From NCBI GenBank assembly GCA_002298885.1, contig DBMK01000235.1, positions 1 to 7,668 of the forward strand: a stretch of 7,668 bases of DNA. Reading direction: 5' to 3'. Every line of letters starts with the position of its first letter. Positions within the stretch are counted from its first letter, which is position 1. The notes beneath the pieces are model-generated. The model ran no database searches. It was given only the letters and a program-made list of their open reading frames with translations, and had not been told where the DNA came from. Of this stretch, positions 1-5,721 are shown piece by piece. The translations under genes and the position numbers were made by a program. This stretch comes from Anaerolineaceae bacterium UBA700 (GTDB lineage: Bacteria > Chloroflexota > Anaerolineae > Anaerolineales > Anaerolineaceae).

Positions 1-27
1 TTCCCGGGGTGCGCAGCACCCCGGGAA
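1..27 (-). terminator. Perfect 12-bp-arm hairpin after the cysteine-cluster gene, likely terminator
   Basis: Bases 1-12 and 16-27 are exact reverse complements around a 3-nt loop (gca on the plus strand). The stem is mostly G/C and begins directly after the TAG stop at 28-30 of the leftward gene. This position and shape fit an intrinsic terminator. The T-tract that would follow on the minus strand lies outside the window, so it cannot be confirmed. Reading rightward, the hairpin is followed by a T-rich stretch with seven Ts at about 41-47, so it might act in both directions. Its short gca loop resembles the hairpins of the array at 2389-2646, so it may instead be a member of that dispersed repeat type. 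Confidence 0.6.
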
Positions 28-522
28 CTATGTTTTAACCTTTTTTTGGGCGAGGCGATAGATCAGGAGGCGGTCCCAGAGGCCGGTGAGGCGGCCCCAC
101 TTTTCGATCAGGGATTGGCCGGCGAGGGTGCGCCAGTCGGCTTCCAGGTCGGCGTGGCAGTCGGGGCCGAGGTCGTGGCGGTCGTGGTGGCAGAAGCGGC
201 ATTCCAGCGGCTGGTGGCCTGTGCCGAACAGCTCGCAGCGCCTGTCCTTGAGGAAGTTGCAGCCGCGGGCGGCGTTTAACTGCGAGGCGATATCGCCCTC
301 ATTCCCGTAAAACGCCGGAGAAAGCACCCCAAAGGTGCGCTCCGGCGACAGCTCGAGCATCATGCGGCCGGCGTAGCCCGCCTCGATGGCCGAGGCAGCT
401 TCTTCCACCGTCCACCAGCCGGGGCGCTCGCAGTAGGCCAGGCAGACCGGGCAGGCGCAGGGCCTGGAAGGCGGATATTTTTCAGCCAGGGTTTTCGGAC
501 GGCGGATGTGCGAGCGAGGCAT
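28..522 (-). CDS. YkgJ-like cysteine-cluster protein (putative metal-binding)
   Basis: The protein has 164 residues and nine cysteines. An N-terminal cluster (C22, C24, C27, C31) is followed by PGWWTVEEA. Then come C88 in GCNFL, C96 in RRCELF, C108 and C111 in LECRFCHHDR, and C122. This spacing, with 'GC-FL...C-LF-TG--P-ECR', matches the YkgJ-type zinc/iron-binding cysteine-cluster proteins, whose biochemical role is poorly known. No signal peptide or membrane helix is visible, so it is probably cytosolic. The start is the ATG at 522, chosen because GGAGGAG lies 4 nt upstream (527-533) and the preceding cysteine motifs all fall after it; the same frame stays open to 957 but only as a shadow of the upstream gene. 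It overlaps the upstream gene's end by 41 nt in another frame, so translation is probably coupled. A metal or Fe-S cofactor is inference; the family call is fairly sure. Confidence 0.82.
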   Translation of the reverse strand: MPRSHIRRPKTLAEKYPPSRPCACPVCLAYCERPGWWTVEEAASAIEAGYAGRMMLELSPERTFGVLSPAFYGNEGDIASQLNAARGCNFLKDRRCELFGTGHQPLECRFCHHDRHDLGPDCHADLEADWRTLAGQSLIEKWGRLTGLWDRLLIYRLAQKKVKT

Positions 523-1027
523 TGTTCTCCTCCAGCTCGATAATCTCTTCGCAATAGGGAGCGTACGGGCGCAAGGCAGCGTAATTGCGACTGAAACGCA
601 GGCGTGTATCCAGGCGCGACAGGAAGTCCTGGACGGAGCCGTGATAGGCCAGCCGGCAGACCTGGCGCGTGTCCAGCCCCAGCTCTTTGCAGGCCTCCAG
701 GGTTGGACAGGCGTTCCACCAGCGTGAGACGATGCGCCGCGGGCCGGCCTCGACGATTTCGCCGTCGCGCGGGATGGAGAGGCCCAGGTAGCCGGTGTAA
801 AAGGCGTCAAAGCCGTCGCGCAGCGGGTCGCCGGTACGCGCGAGGCGGCCGGCGTTACGCTCCAGCCAGGCGAGCCGTTTTTGGGTGACACACTCCTCCA
901 GGCAAGCCAGGCCCGGCTCCAGGCCAGTCTCGCCGGCGACAGACAGGATAGCTTCAAACAAGGCAGTCGAATCTCCCCCGCTGGCCAGGTATTGGCTGCG
1001 GATACGCTGGCAGAATTCGTCCTTCAT
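482..1027 (-). CDS. Conserved hypothetical protein, partner of the cysteine-cluster protein
   Basis: The protein has 181 residues with no signal peptide or membrane helix, so it is likely cytosolic. The N-terminal half is helical and acidic. The most conserved-looking part is residues 100-165: a SRWWNACPTLEAC motif (C107, C113), GLDTRQVC (C124), FLSRLDTRLRF, and RPYAPYCEE (C159). The pattern 'CP-xEACKELGL...C...L..RLRF.R' recalls the C-terminal part of the L-2-amino-thiazoline-4-carboxylate hydrolase/4-vinyl-reductase-like families. This is remote resemblance from memory, and I do not assign an activity. The ATG at 1027 is well supported: AGGAGGG lies at 1037-1043, 9 nt upstream. The last 41 nt overlap the next gene, whose ribosome binding site lies inside this coding sequence. 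The two genes are therefore one transcription unit and probably function together. The spaced cysteines would fit metal binding or disulfide/thiol chemistry, but this is unproven. Confidence 0.8.
   Translation of the reverse strand: MKDEFCQRIRSQYLASGGDSTALFEAILSVAGETGLEPGLACLEECVTQKRLAWLERNAGRLARTGDPLRDGFDAFYTGYLGLSIPRDGEIVEAGPRRIVSRWWNACPTLEACKELGLDTRQVCRLAYHGSVQDFLSRLDTRLRFSRNYAALRPYAPYCEEIIELEENNASLAHPPSENPG
527..533 (-). promoter_or_regulatory. Strong Shine-Dalgarno (GGAGGAG) inside the upstream gene
   Basis: Reading leftward the sequence is GGAGGAG, four bases (AACA), then ATG at 522. It lies in the last codons of the 181-aa gene. It fixes the true start of the cysteine-cluster protein and indicates translational coupling of the overlapping pair. 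Confidence 0.75.
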
Positions 1028-1036
1028 GCCGATTGG

Positions 1037-1082
1037 CCCTCCTGAGTCTTATTTTAAATGCATTTTGCTTTTAGATATATCT
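1037..1082 (-). promoter_or_regulatory. AT-rich promoter/leader of the hypothetical-cysteine-cluster gene pair, with two small palindromes
   Basis: Upstream of the ATG at 1027 lie AGGAGGG (1037-1043) and an AT-rich stretch with a TAAAAT-like -10 near 1049-1055. Two perfect 10-bp palindromes flank it: AAATGCATTT at 1056-1065 and AGATATATCT at 1073-1082. They could be operators or merely AT-rich promoter DNA. No well-spaced -35 is evident, so the exact start point is uncertain. Confidence 0.4.
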
Positions 1083-1137
1083 CAAGTTTCAGGTGTTTTT
1101 GACCTAACCCCCCGGCCCTGGAGTTTGCCCTTTTTAT

Positions 1138-1364
1138 AATTCCGGCATTGACCTCACCCCCAACCCCCTCTGCCACAGGCATGCTTCGCGATCCACGAGG
1201 TGGAGAGGGGGCTTTTTCTGAGGACTTTTCGAAAAAGGCCAAACTCAAGAGAGCAAAATTCTTGCAGATTTTTCGCCCAGCTTTGCTGGGTGAAAAATCT
1301 GCAATATACCCCCTTCCCATTCAGGGGAGGGGCCGGGGGAGAGGTCCAGTTTGAGACCGGAATT
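1138..1364. repeat. MITE-like palindromic repeat element with C-rich inverted ends
   Basis: The outer boundary is AATTCCGG (1138-1145) facing CCGGAATT (1357-1364). Just inside, GACCTCACCCCC... from 1150 faces an imperfect inverted copy ending ...GAGAGGTC at 1346. Within lie a hairpin pairing 1164-1176 with 1200-1211 (one bulge), followed on the plus strand by TTTTT, and a 20-bp-arm hairpin (1262-1281 with 1285-1304, loop TTT, one G-T pair). It encodes no credible protein. Nested inverted repeats, small size and no transposase fit a non-autonomous MITE-like or REP-like element. The right edge overlaps the stop codon (TAA, 1365-1363) of the zinc-ribbon gene. No clear target-site duplication is seen. 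Confidence 0.55.
1262..1304. terminator. Long hairpin with 20-bp arms, possible terminator of the zinc-ribbon gene
   Basis: Arms 1262-1281 and 1285-1304 pair along all 20 positions with only one G-T (plus strand) or C-A (minus strand) exception and a 3-nt loop. It lies about 60 nt past the stop of the leftward zinc-ribbon gene. On the minus strand the stem is followed by GAATTTTGC, which is only weakly T-rich. It could stop or protect that transcript, but it is also the core of the MITE-like element, so termination is a secondary guess. Confidence 0.4.
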
Positions 1365-1725
1365 ACTCCCGAGCCTGGGGCTTATCTTGGGCCCAGGCGA
1401 TTTCGCCGCAGTGGGGGCATTTGAAGGTGGGAGTCTTGAAATAATGGATCTGCTCGGCCAGCAGCAGGCCGCAGTGCGGGCAGGCCAGGCGGTATTTTTG
1501 CAGGGCGGCCCACTGGCGCCAGTTCATCACCGCCCTGAACGCCACGTAATACACAGCGAAGGCGATCAGCGCTGCGTAAATCGGGACCACCCTGGCGAGA
1601 GCGATGCTCAGGATCAAAAGGAGGACGAACCCAGCCGCCCCGATGGGGGTGAGGATGCGCGCTTCGTGTTTAATCATGGCGCGGGCGGCGCGTTGGGATT
1701 CCAGGGTTTGCGGGTCGAAGGTCAT
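1363..1725 (-). CDS. Small membrane protein with C-terminal zinc ribbon
   Basis: The protein has 120 residues. A short charged N-terminus precedes two hydrophobic helices at about residues 24-45 and 46-68, so it is probably an inner-membrane protein. A soluble tail follows with paired knuckles CPHC (C82, C85) and CPHC (C103, C106) separated by 17 residues, the hallmark of a zinc-ribbon fold. The function is unknown; zinc ribbons of this sort mediate protein or nucleic-acid contacts or are structural. I chose the ATG at 1725. It lacks a Shine-Dalgarno, and the next in-frame ATG (residue 17, at 1677) lacks one as well and would still keep both helices. The gene begins 41 nt after the GrpB-family gene's stop, so it may be co-transcribed with it. 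The 3' end touches the repeat element at 1138-1364. Confidence 0.75.
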   Translation of the reverse strand: MTFDPQTLESQRAARAMIKHEARILTPIGAAGFVLLLILSIALARVVPIYAALIAFAVYYVAFRAVMNWRQWAALQKYRLACPHCGLLLAEQIHYFKTPTFKCPHCGEIAWAQDKPQARE

Positions 1726-1766
1726 ATAAGGGACATAACAGTGGAAGTCGTTATTACGATTCTACT

Positions 1767-2333
1767 CTACTCCGGGCCGCCAGGATTCCAATGAATTGCC
1801 TGGGCCCAGTCTTCGGCGGCAACCATGATCAGGTCGCAGACGGGGTCTTTGATAATACTGTAGGCTTCGAGGTCGTCCGGGTGGTAGGAGGCCAGGACGC
1901 GCTTCAGTTCGGCGTAGCCGCCGGCGGCGGCCGGGTGCGCTCGCAGGTAATCACGGAAGAGCAGGGCGTAGCGCTGGTTGGCGCGCCCGAGGACGCGCGC
2001 GTGCATGTTGGTGCGGCGCTGGCCCTGCGGCGGCTTGAACAGGCGCTTCTCCCACTGGTCCGCCGGGCCGCTGTAGCCGGGCGGCTGGTGGTCGTGGGTG
2101 ATATCGGCGCGCAGGGTATAGCCGATCGAGGCGAATGCTGCTTCCAGACCGGGGTCGAAGCCGGCGACAGCTACCTGGACGTCAATGATATCTTTGGCGG
2201 CCAGGCCGGGGACGGAGGTGGAGCCGATGTGGTCCACGCGCAGCGCCAGGCCGCCCAGGCCAGCGCGCACAGCGGCGGAAATCTGCTCGAATTCGGCCGG
2301 CCAGTTCGGGTTGTAGGGGACGATTTCGATCAT
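1767..2333 (-). CDS. GrpB family protein (nucleotidyltransferase-like fold, UPF0157)
   Basis: The 188-residue protein matches the GrpB/UPF0157 family over its full usual length. It shows IVPYNPNWP near the start (residues 4-12), DHIGSTSVPGLAAKDIID at 34-51, the basic RTNMHARVLG segment at 107-116, FRDYLRAHP at 126-134, and IKDP at 161-164. The GST-S signature followed by spaced aspartates (D48, D51) is what relates this family to the nucleotidyltransferase superfamily. In some bacteria GrpB is fused to dephospho-CoA kinase, but here it stands alone. Its substrate is not established, so no reaction is assigned. It is a soluble cytosolic protein with no membrane segment. The ATG at 2333 has no Shine-Dalgarno but a TAGAAT box ends 7 nt upstream, suggesting a leaderless message. 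Despite the name it is unrelated to GrpE or to a known plasmid function. Confidence 0.9.
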   Translation of the reverse strand: MIEIVPYNPNWPAEFEQISAAVRAGLGGLALRVDHIGSTSVPGLAAKDIIDVQVAVAGFDPGLEAAFASIGYTLRADITHDHQPPGYSGPADQWEKRLFKPPQGQRRTNMHARVLGRANQRYALLFRDYLRAHPAAAGGYAELKRVLASYHPDDLEAYSIIKDPVCDLIMVAAEDWAQAIHWNPGGPE

Positions 2334-2340
2334 AGGGATA

Positions 2341-2346
2341 ATTCTA
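2341..2346 (-). promoter_or_regulatory. Candidate -10 box (TAGAAT) for a leaderless GrpB-family transcript
   Basis: Reading leftward the sequence is TGATAGAAT, seven bases (TATCCCT), then ATG at 2333. TAGAAT is close to the -10 consensus and is preceded by an extended TGn-like context. With this spacing transcription would start at about the A of the ATG, in line with the absence of a Shine-Dalgarno. No good -35 is visible. Confidence 0.4.
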
Positions 2347-2388
2347 TCAGGGAATGGGGGTGGGGAAGGTTTTGCCTACCTGACACCT

Positions 2389-2646
2389 GCTCAGAGCGGG
2401 ACTGCGTCCCGCGGGCGCTGGGATCGCAGATCCCAGCGGAGCGAGCAAAGAAGATCCCGGCGGAACCGAAAAGCTGCTCCCGGCGGGTCTGTGACCCCGC
2501 CAGCGCTGGGGTCGCAGACCCCAGCGGAGCGAGAAAAAAAGACCCCGGCGGAACCGAAAAACCGCTCCCGGCGAGTCTGTGACCCGCCGGCGCTGGGGTC
2601 GCAGACCCCGAGCGGAGCAAGAGGGGGCGGACCCCGGCGGAGCGGA
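2389..2646. repeat. Three tandem ~88-bp units, each with two GC-rich hairpins
   Basis: The units lie at 2389-2472, 2473-2560 and 2561-2646; the anchor GCGCTGGG recurs at 2415, 2503 and 2590. Each unit holds two adjacent stems with 3-nt loops. In unit 1 these are GCGGGAC/GTCCCGC (2396-2412) and a 10-bp stem (2416-2425 with 2429-2438, loop GCA). Unit 2 keeps the second stem at 2504-2526 with an A-T to G-C change on both arms (2423/2431 versus 2511/2519). Unit 3 has a one-base insertion in the right arm. A conserved tail, CCCGGCGGAACCGAAAA or similar, ends units 1 and 2. The array fills the gap between the ParB-like gene (upstream) and the GrpB gene. An open frame exists across it (2330-2620), but it is repeat-derived and not a credible gene. 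Confidence 0.8.
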
Positions 2647-2667
2647 TGAATTGGGGTGAGATGCGGC

Positions 2668-3159
2668 CTAGTCGAGCTGCCAGCGGATGACGTGGGCGTC
2701 GATGGCGGCCTGGGAGTGAGCGCGGGCCACCGAGATGCGGTGGTGACCGTCGCGCACGTAGTACGTGTCGCCGGCCTGGATCAGCTCTACCGCCGGCATC
2801 GACTCGCCCTGGTGGATGGCCGAGGCGATATTGATCCAGCGCTCCTGGACGGAAGGCCGGAGCGGGTTGAACTGGTTGTCAAAATCACAACTGCGGCTTT
2901 CAGTGCCGCGGATCAGGTCGAGGGGCACGCTGATCACGCCCAGGTCGTGGCTGGCGACCAGCCTGCCGTTCTTCAGCACATCCTGCAGGTTTTTCAGGTG
3001 GGTTTGCCGGTGGGTCAGGAAGGCCCATCGCCTGCGCCGCAATCCGGTCGAGTATACCCGCCAGAAGCTCAGCGCGGCCTGGCTGCGGTAGGTAAAGCCC
3101 TCCGCAGAACGGCTGTAACCCTGGCTGACCATCTGCATCGTTTCGGTTGGGGATAACAT
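2668..3159 (-). CDS. ParB-like (ParB/sulfiredoxin superfamily) domain protein
   Basis: With the ATG at 3159 the protein has 163 residues. An N-terminal basic segment (residues 38-50, GLRRRRWAFLTHR) precedes the conserved stretch VISVPLDLIRGTE (75-87), DFDNQFNPLR (92-101), MPAVELIQAGDTYYVRDGHHRISVARA (111-137) and IDAHVIRW (143-150). The DGHHR element is the ParB-N/Srx-superfamily signature, which in ParB binds CTP and in other members supports nuclease or phosphotransfer activity. No HTH or DNA-binding C-terminus follows, so this is not a full chromosome-partitioning ParB, and I cannot state a reaction. The frame is open up to an ATG at 3240 (190 residues). Neither start has a clear Shine-Dalgarno, though AAAGG lies about 12 nt before 3159, and the extra 27 residues look featureless. 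It lies 151 nt downstream of the LuxR-type gene and is probably a separate unit. Confidence 0.82.
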   Translation of the reverse strand: MLSPTETMQMVSQGYSRSAEGFTYRSQAALSFWRVYSTGLRRRRWAFLTHRQTHLKNLQDVLKNGRLVASHDLGVISVPLDLIRGTESRSCDFDNQFNPLRPSVQERWINIASAIHQGESMPAVELIQAGDTYYVRDGHHRISVARAHSQAAIDAHVIRWQLD

Positions 3160-3279
3160 AACGCACTTCGCCTTTCCCGAGAGAAGGCACTTCCTTGGCC
3201 GGACTTCACCGGCGGAAGGTTCTTCCCTCGACCTGCTCATACAGTAGCAGGCAGGAGGGTGAAGTGTCAGCTAACCAAA

Positions 3280-3310
3280 GTTATAGATGGGGGTTGATTG
3301 GGGGTTGATT
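3280..3310 (-). promoter_or_regulatory. Possible promoter of the ParB-like gene, overlapping an 11-bp tandem duplication
   Basis: Reading leftward a TATAAC -10-like box occurs at 3280-3285, but no -35 of good quality is seen. Just beyond it, GGGGGTTGATT (plus strand) is repeated exactly at 3289-3299 and 3300-3310, directly against the stop codon of the LuxR-type gene (3311). The duplication is certain; the promoter call is weak. Confidence 0.3.
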
Positions 3311-5719
3311 TTAGCCGAGAAGGTGCAGGTCGCGGGCTTTGGCCACGGCCTGGGTGCGGCTGGAGACCTGCAGCTTGCCGAAAATGTTGTTGGTGTGCTT
3401 CTTGACCGTGCCCACCGTGATGTACATGCGGGCTGCGATCTCGCGGTTCGACATGCCGCTGGCGATGCAGGCCAGCACCTGCAGCTCGCGCTCGCTCAGC
3501 GGCTCCACCAGGCCCGGCACGCCGGAGGTGGCGGGCGCTGGCGCCCGGCCGGACGTCTTTTCAGCCTGTTCCAATTCGGCCGCCAGGTAGGCCAAAAAGG
3601 AGCTGAAGTCGTGCGCATCGCCCACGCGGCAGGCGCGCTCGAACACGTCGGGGGGCAGGCCGGGGCGCAGTTTCTCCAGCTCGTCACGGCTGTAGGGCAG
3701 GGTGTGCTTGAACTCCGGCCTGGTGGCGAGGAAGGCCAGGATCTCGACAGCGCGGGTTTTCCAGCCCGCGGCGGCCAGGGTGAGAGACAGGTCGAACAAG
3801 TGCCAGGCCGGCATGCGGGATTTGATCTTGTAATCGATCTCGGCCGCAGAGATCAGGTAGCGCCACGCTCCCGGGTATTCTCCCAGGCCGGTTGAAATCT
3901 CGCCGAGCATATGCAGCGCAAAGGCCACGCCGCCCTGGTCGCCGACCTCCTGGCAGATTTTGAGCGATTCTTCGAACAACGGCCGGGCTTCCTGGTAATG
4001 TTTGGCCTCGGATGCGCACGATCCCAGCGCATGCAGCGCCCAGGTGGTTCCCCAGCGGTCGTCACAGGCCCGGAATTGGTCCAGGCTTTGGAGGTAGAGC
4101 GGGGCTGCTGCCTCGTACCCGCCCTGCTTTGCAGCCTGGATGCCAAGACAGTACAGCGCCCAGGCTGCGCTCCAGTGATCGTTTATAGCGACGTAGTTGG
4201 AAGCCCGGGCCTGGAAGAACTGCTTGAATGCTTCCGCTTCCAAGAAATGGGCCGAATGCCAGTTTAAACCCAGGAACGCAAACTGGAAGGGAGCATCCGA
4301 CGGGTAATTTTTAATCGCAGGGTAGCAGCGGGCGTACATCTCGCCGGCTACCTCGGTGCTGCCCGTGACCGCCGTCATCCAGGCCACCACTGTCTCGAGC
4401 AAGCTTTTTAATTCTGGGCTGCCTTCCTCAAACCGCTGCACAGCGCGCTGGAAGGCCTCCAGGGCTTCGGGCTGGCGGCTGCGCATTTGATAGTACAGGA
4501 CCAGGCCGTTCATGGCCTGCCGGATTTCCAATTCCATCCCGACCTCAACCGCCCGGCGCCAGGCAACGCGCACGTTGTCGATCTCGGCGTCGATTTCGGC
4601 CAGGGCCGGCAACTGCTGGCTGCCTTTAAGGCGGCTCTCCTGGCGCTGCAGGAATTGGCTGAAGTATACGGCGTGCCGGTCCTGGGTCCGCTGCCGTTCT
4701 TGCGGCGCTTCGTCCAGCTTTTCGAGGGCAAACTGTCGCAAAAGCTCGTGCATTGCGTAACGCCCGGCGGCGGCGCTGAGCAGGGATTTATCCAGCAGGG
4801 CCTGCAGCACCGCCAGATCGGCGCCGGCGACAAAATCGGCGGCGTCGCGGCGGAAGCCGCCCTGGAAGACGGACAGCTTCTTAAAAGCCTGGCGCTCCAC
4901 CGGGCTGAGCAGGCGCCAGGATTGATCGAACACGGCGCGCATGCTGCGGTGGCGCTCGGGGATGTTCTTGAGGCCAGTGGCCAGAAAATCCAGGCTATGC
5001 TGGATTTCATTTACAACCTCGGCACACGACAACGTGCGCAGCCAGGCCGCTGCCAGCTCGATTGCCAGCGGCATGCCCTGCACCAGGCGGCAGACCCGGG
5101 CGGCACAGGCGCCCTCCTGCTCCAGCGAAAAAGCAGGCTGCCCCTGACGCGCTCGCTCGGCAAACAACTGGATGGCGCTGAATTCTTCGAGCGCGGCGGC
5201 CTCATCCTCGCCGGGGAACGTGAGGCCCTGCACCGGGCGAATCCATTCCTCGCGCAGGCCGAGGACTTCACGGCTGGTGACCAGGACCTTGACCTGCGGC
5301 GCAGCCTCCAGGATGGCAGAAACCAGCTCCGCCCCCGGCAGCAAATGCTCGAAGTTATCCAGCGCCAGGAGGAGGCGCTGGCGGCTGAGATAATTGAGGA
5401 GCTGGAGCCGGGCAGGCTGCTGGGCGACGAATTTATAGCGGCAGGCTTCGGCTATCGCGGTGACCAGAAATTCGGGCGAGCTGAGCGGCTGCAAGGACAC
5501 CCAAATAATCCCATCCGGAAAAGCCCCCACCTGGAGGGCGGCGGCCTGGATGGCCAGGCGTGTCTTTCCAATCCCTCCAGGGCCCACTAACGTGACCAGG
5601 CGGCAGGCTGGGTTGGCCATCAGGTCCGAAATTTCGTCCAACTCGGCAGCACGGCCGACGAATGAGGTGGGAGAAACCGGAAGCGAAAGGACGGCGTCCA
5701 TAACCAAATCATACCCCAA
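3311..5719 (-). CDS. STAND-ATPase/TPR transcriptional regulator with LuxR-type HTH
   Basis: The protein has up to 802 residues. It starts with SFVGRAAELDEI (19-30), then a Walker A loop GPGGIGKT (46-53), a Walker B LLLALDNFE (116-124), a sensor VLVTSRE (145-151) and GMPLAIELAAAWLR (215-228). Together these make an AAA/STAND (NB-ARC/AP-ATPase-like) module. A winged-helix-like part includes MHELLRQFALEKLDE (323-337). TPR-like helical pairs occupy about 400-660, clearest at 518-630 (AALYCLG, ALHALGSC, ALHMLGEI). The C-terminus is a LuxR HTH at about 738-800 (PLSERELQVLACIASGMSNREIAARMYITVGTVKKHTNNIFGKL). In this MalT-like architecture a ligand or partner sensed by the TPR part controls ATP-dependent oligomerisation and promoter activation; the inducer is unknown here. 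The frame opens with TTG at 5719, 2 nt after the methyltransferase stop (5722-5724). The ATG at 5701 (residue 7) is an equal or better start, 20 nt after that stop. Neither has a strong Shine-Dalgarno. It is the last gene of the operon. Confidence 0.92.
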   Translation of the reverse strand: MGYDLVMDAVLSLPVSPTSFVGRAAELDEISDLMANPACRLVTLVGPGGIGKTRLAIQAAALQVGAFPDGIIWVSLQPLSSPEFLVTAIAEACRYKFVAQQPARLQLLNYLSRQRLLLALDNFEHLLPGAELVSAILEAAPQVKVLVTSREVLGLREEWIRPVQGLTFPGEDEAAALEEFSAIQLFAERARQGQPAFSLEQEGACAARVCRLVQGMPLAIELAAAWLRTLSCAEVVNEIQHSLDFLATGLKNIPERHRSMRAVFDQSWRLLSPVERQAFKKLSVFQGGFRRDAADFVAGADLAVLQALLDKSLLSAAAGRYAMHELLRQFALEKLDEAPQERQRTQDRHAVYFSQFLQRQESRLKGSQQLPALAEIDAEIDNVRVAWRRAVEVGMELEIRQAMNGLVLYYQMRSRQPEALEAFQRAVQRFEEGSPELKSLLETVVAWMTAVTGSTEVAGEMYARCYPAIKNYPSDAPFQFAFLGLNWHSAHFLEAEAFKQFFQARASNYVAINDHWSAAWALYCLGIQAAKQGGYEAAAPLYLQSLDQFRACDDRWGTTWALHALGSCASEAKHYQEARPLFEESLKICQEVGDQGGVAFALHMLGEISTGLGEYPGAWRYLISAAEIDYKIKSRMPAWHLFDLSLTLAAAGWKTRAVEILAFLATRPEFKHTLPYSRDELEKLRPGLPPDVFERACRVGDAHDFSSFLAYLAAELEQAEKTSGRAPAPATSGVPGLVEPLSERELQVLACIASGMSNREIAARMYITVGTVKKHTNNIFGKLQVSSRTQAVAKARDLHLLG

Positions 5720-5721
5720 TC

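Noticed and set aside
28..957. Long 309-residue version of the cysteine-cluster gene
   Set aside because: The N-terminal 145 residues are the out-of-frame shadow of the well-supported 181-aa gene and are rich in R/S/W/P; a strong ribosome binding site marks the start at 522.
1791..2582. 263-residue open frame on the plus strand
   Set aside because: Antisense to the GrpB-family gene and continuing into the hairpin array; no recognisable domain.
2330..2620. 96-residue minus-strand open frame through the tandem array
   Set aside because: Its repeated GSATPA/AGS-type peptide comes directly from the DNA repeats, it has no ribosome binding site, and the DNA is better explained as hairpin units.
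2389..2646. CRISPR array
   Set aside because: Units are contiguous degenerate copies with no variable spacers of constant length, and no cas gene is near.
2656..3156. 166-residue open frame on the plus strand
   Set aside because: Mirror of the ParB-like gene, which has clear conserved motifs on the other strand.
3160..3240. 27-residue longer start of the ParB-like protein
   Set aside because: No Shine-Dalgarno and no conserved-looking sequence in the added part; kept as an alternative but not preferred.
3287..3895. 202-residue open frame on the plus strand
   Set aside because: Antisense to the HTH end of the LuxR-type gene; no domain.
4487..5590. 367-residue open frame on the plus strand
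   Set aside because: It lies wholly antisense to the conserved ATPase/LuxR gene and shows no domain; a typical shadow in high-GC DNA.
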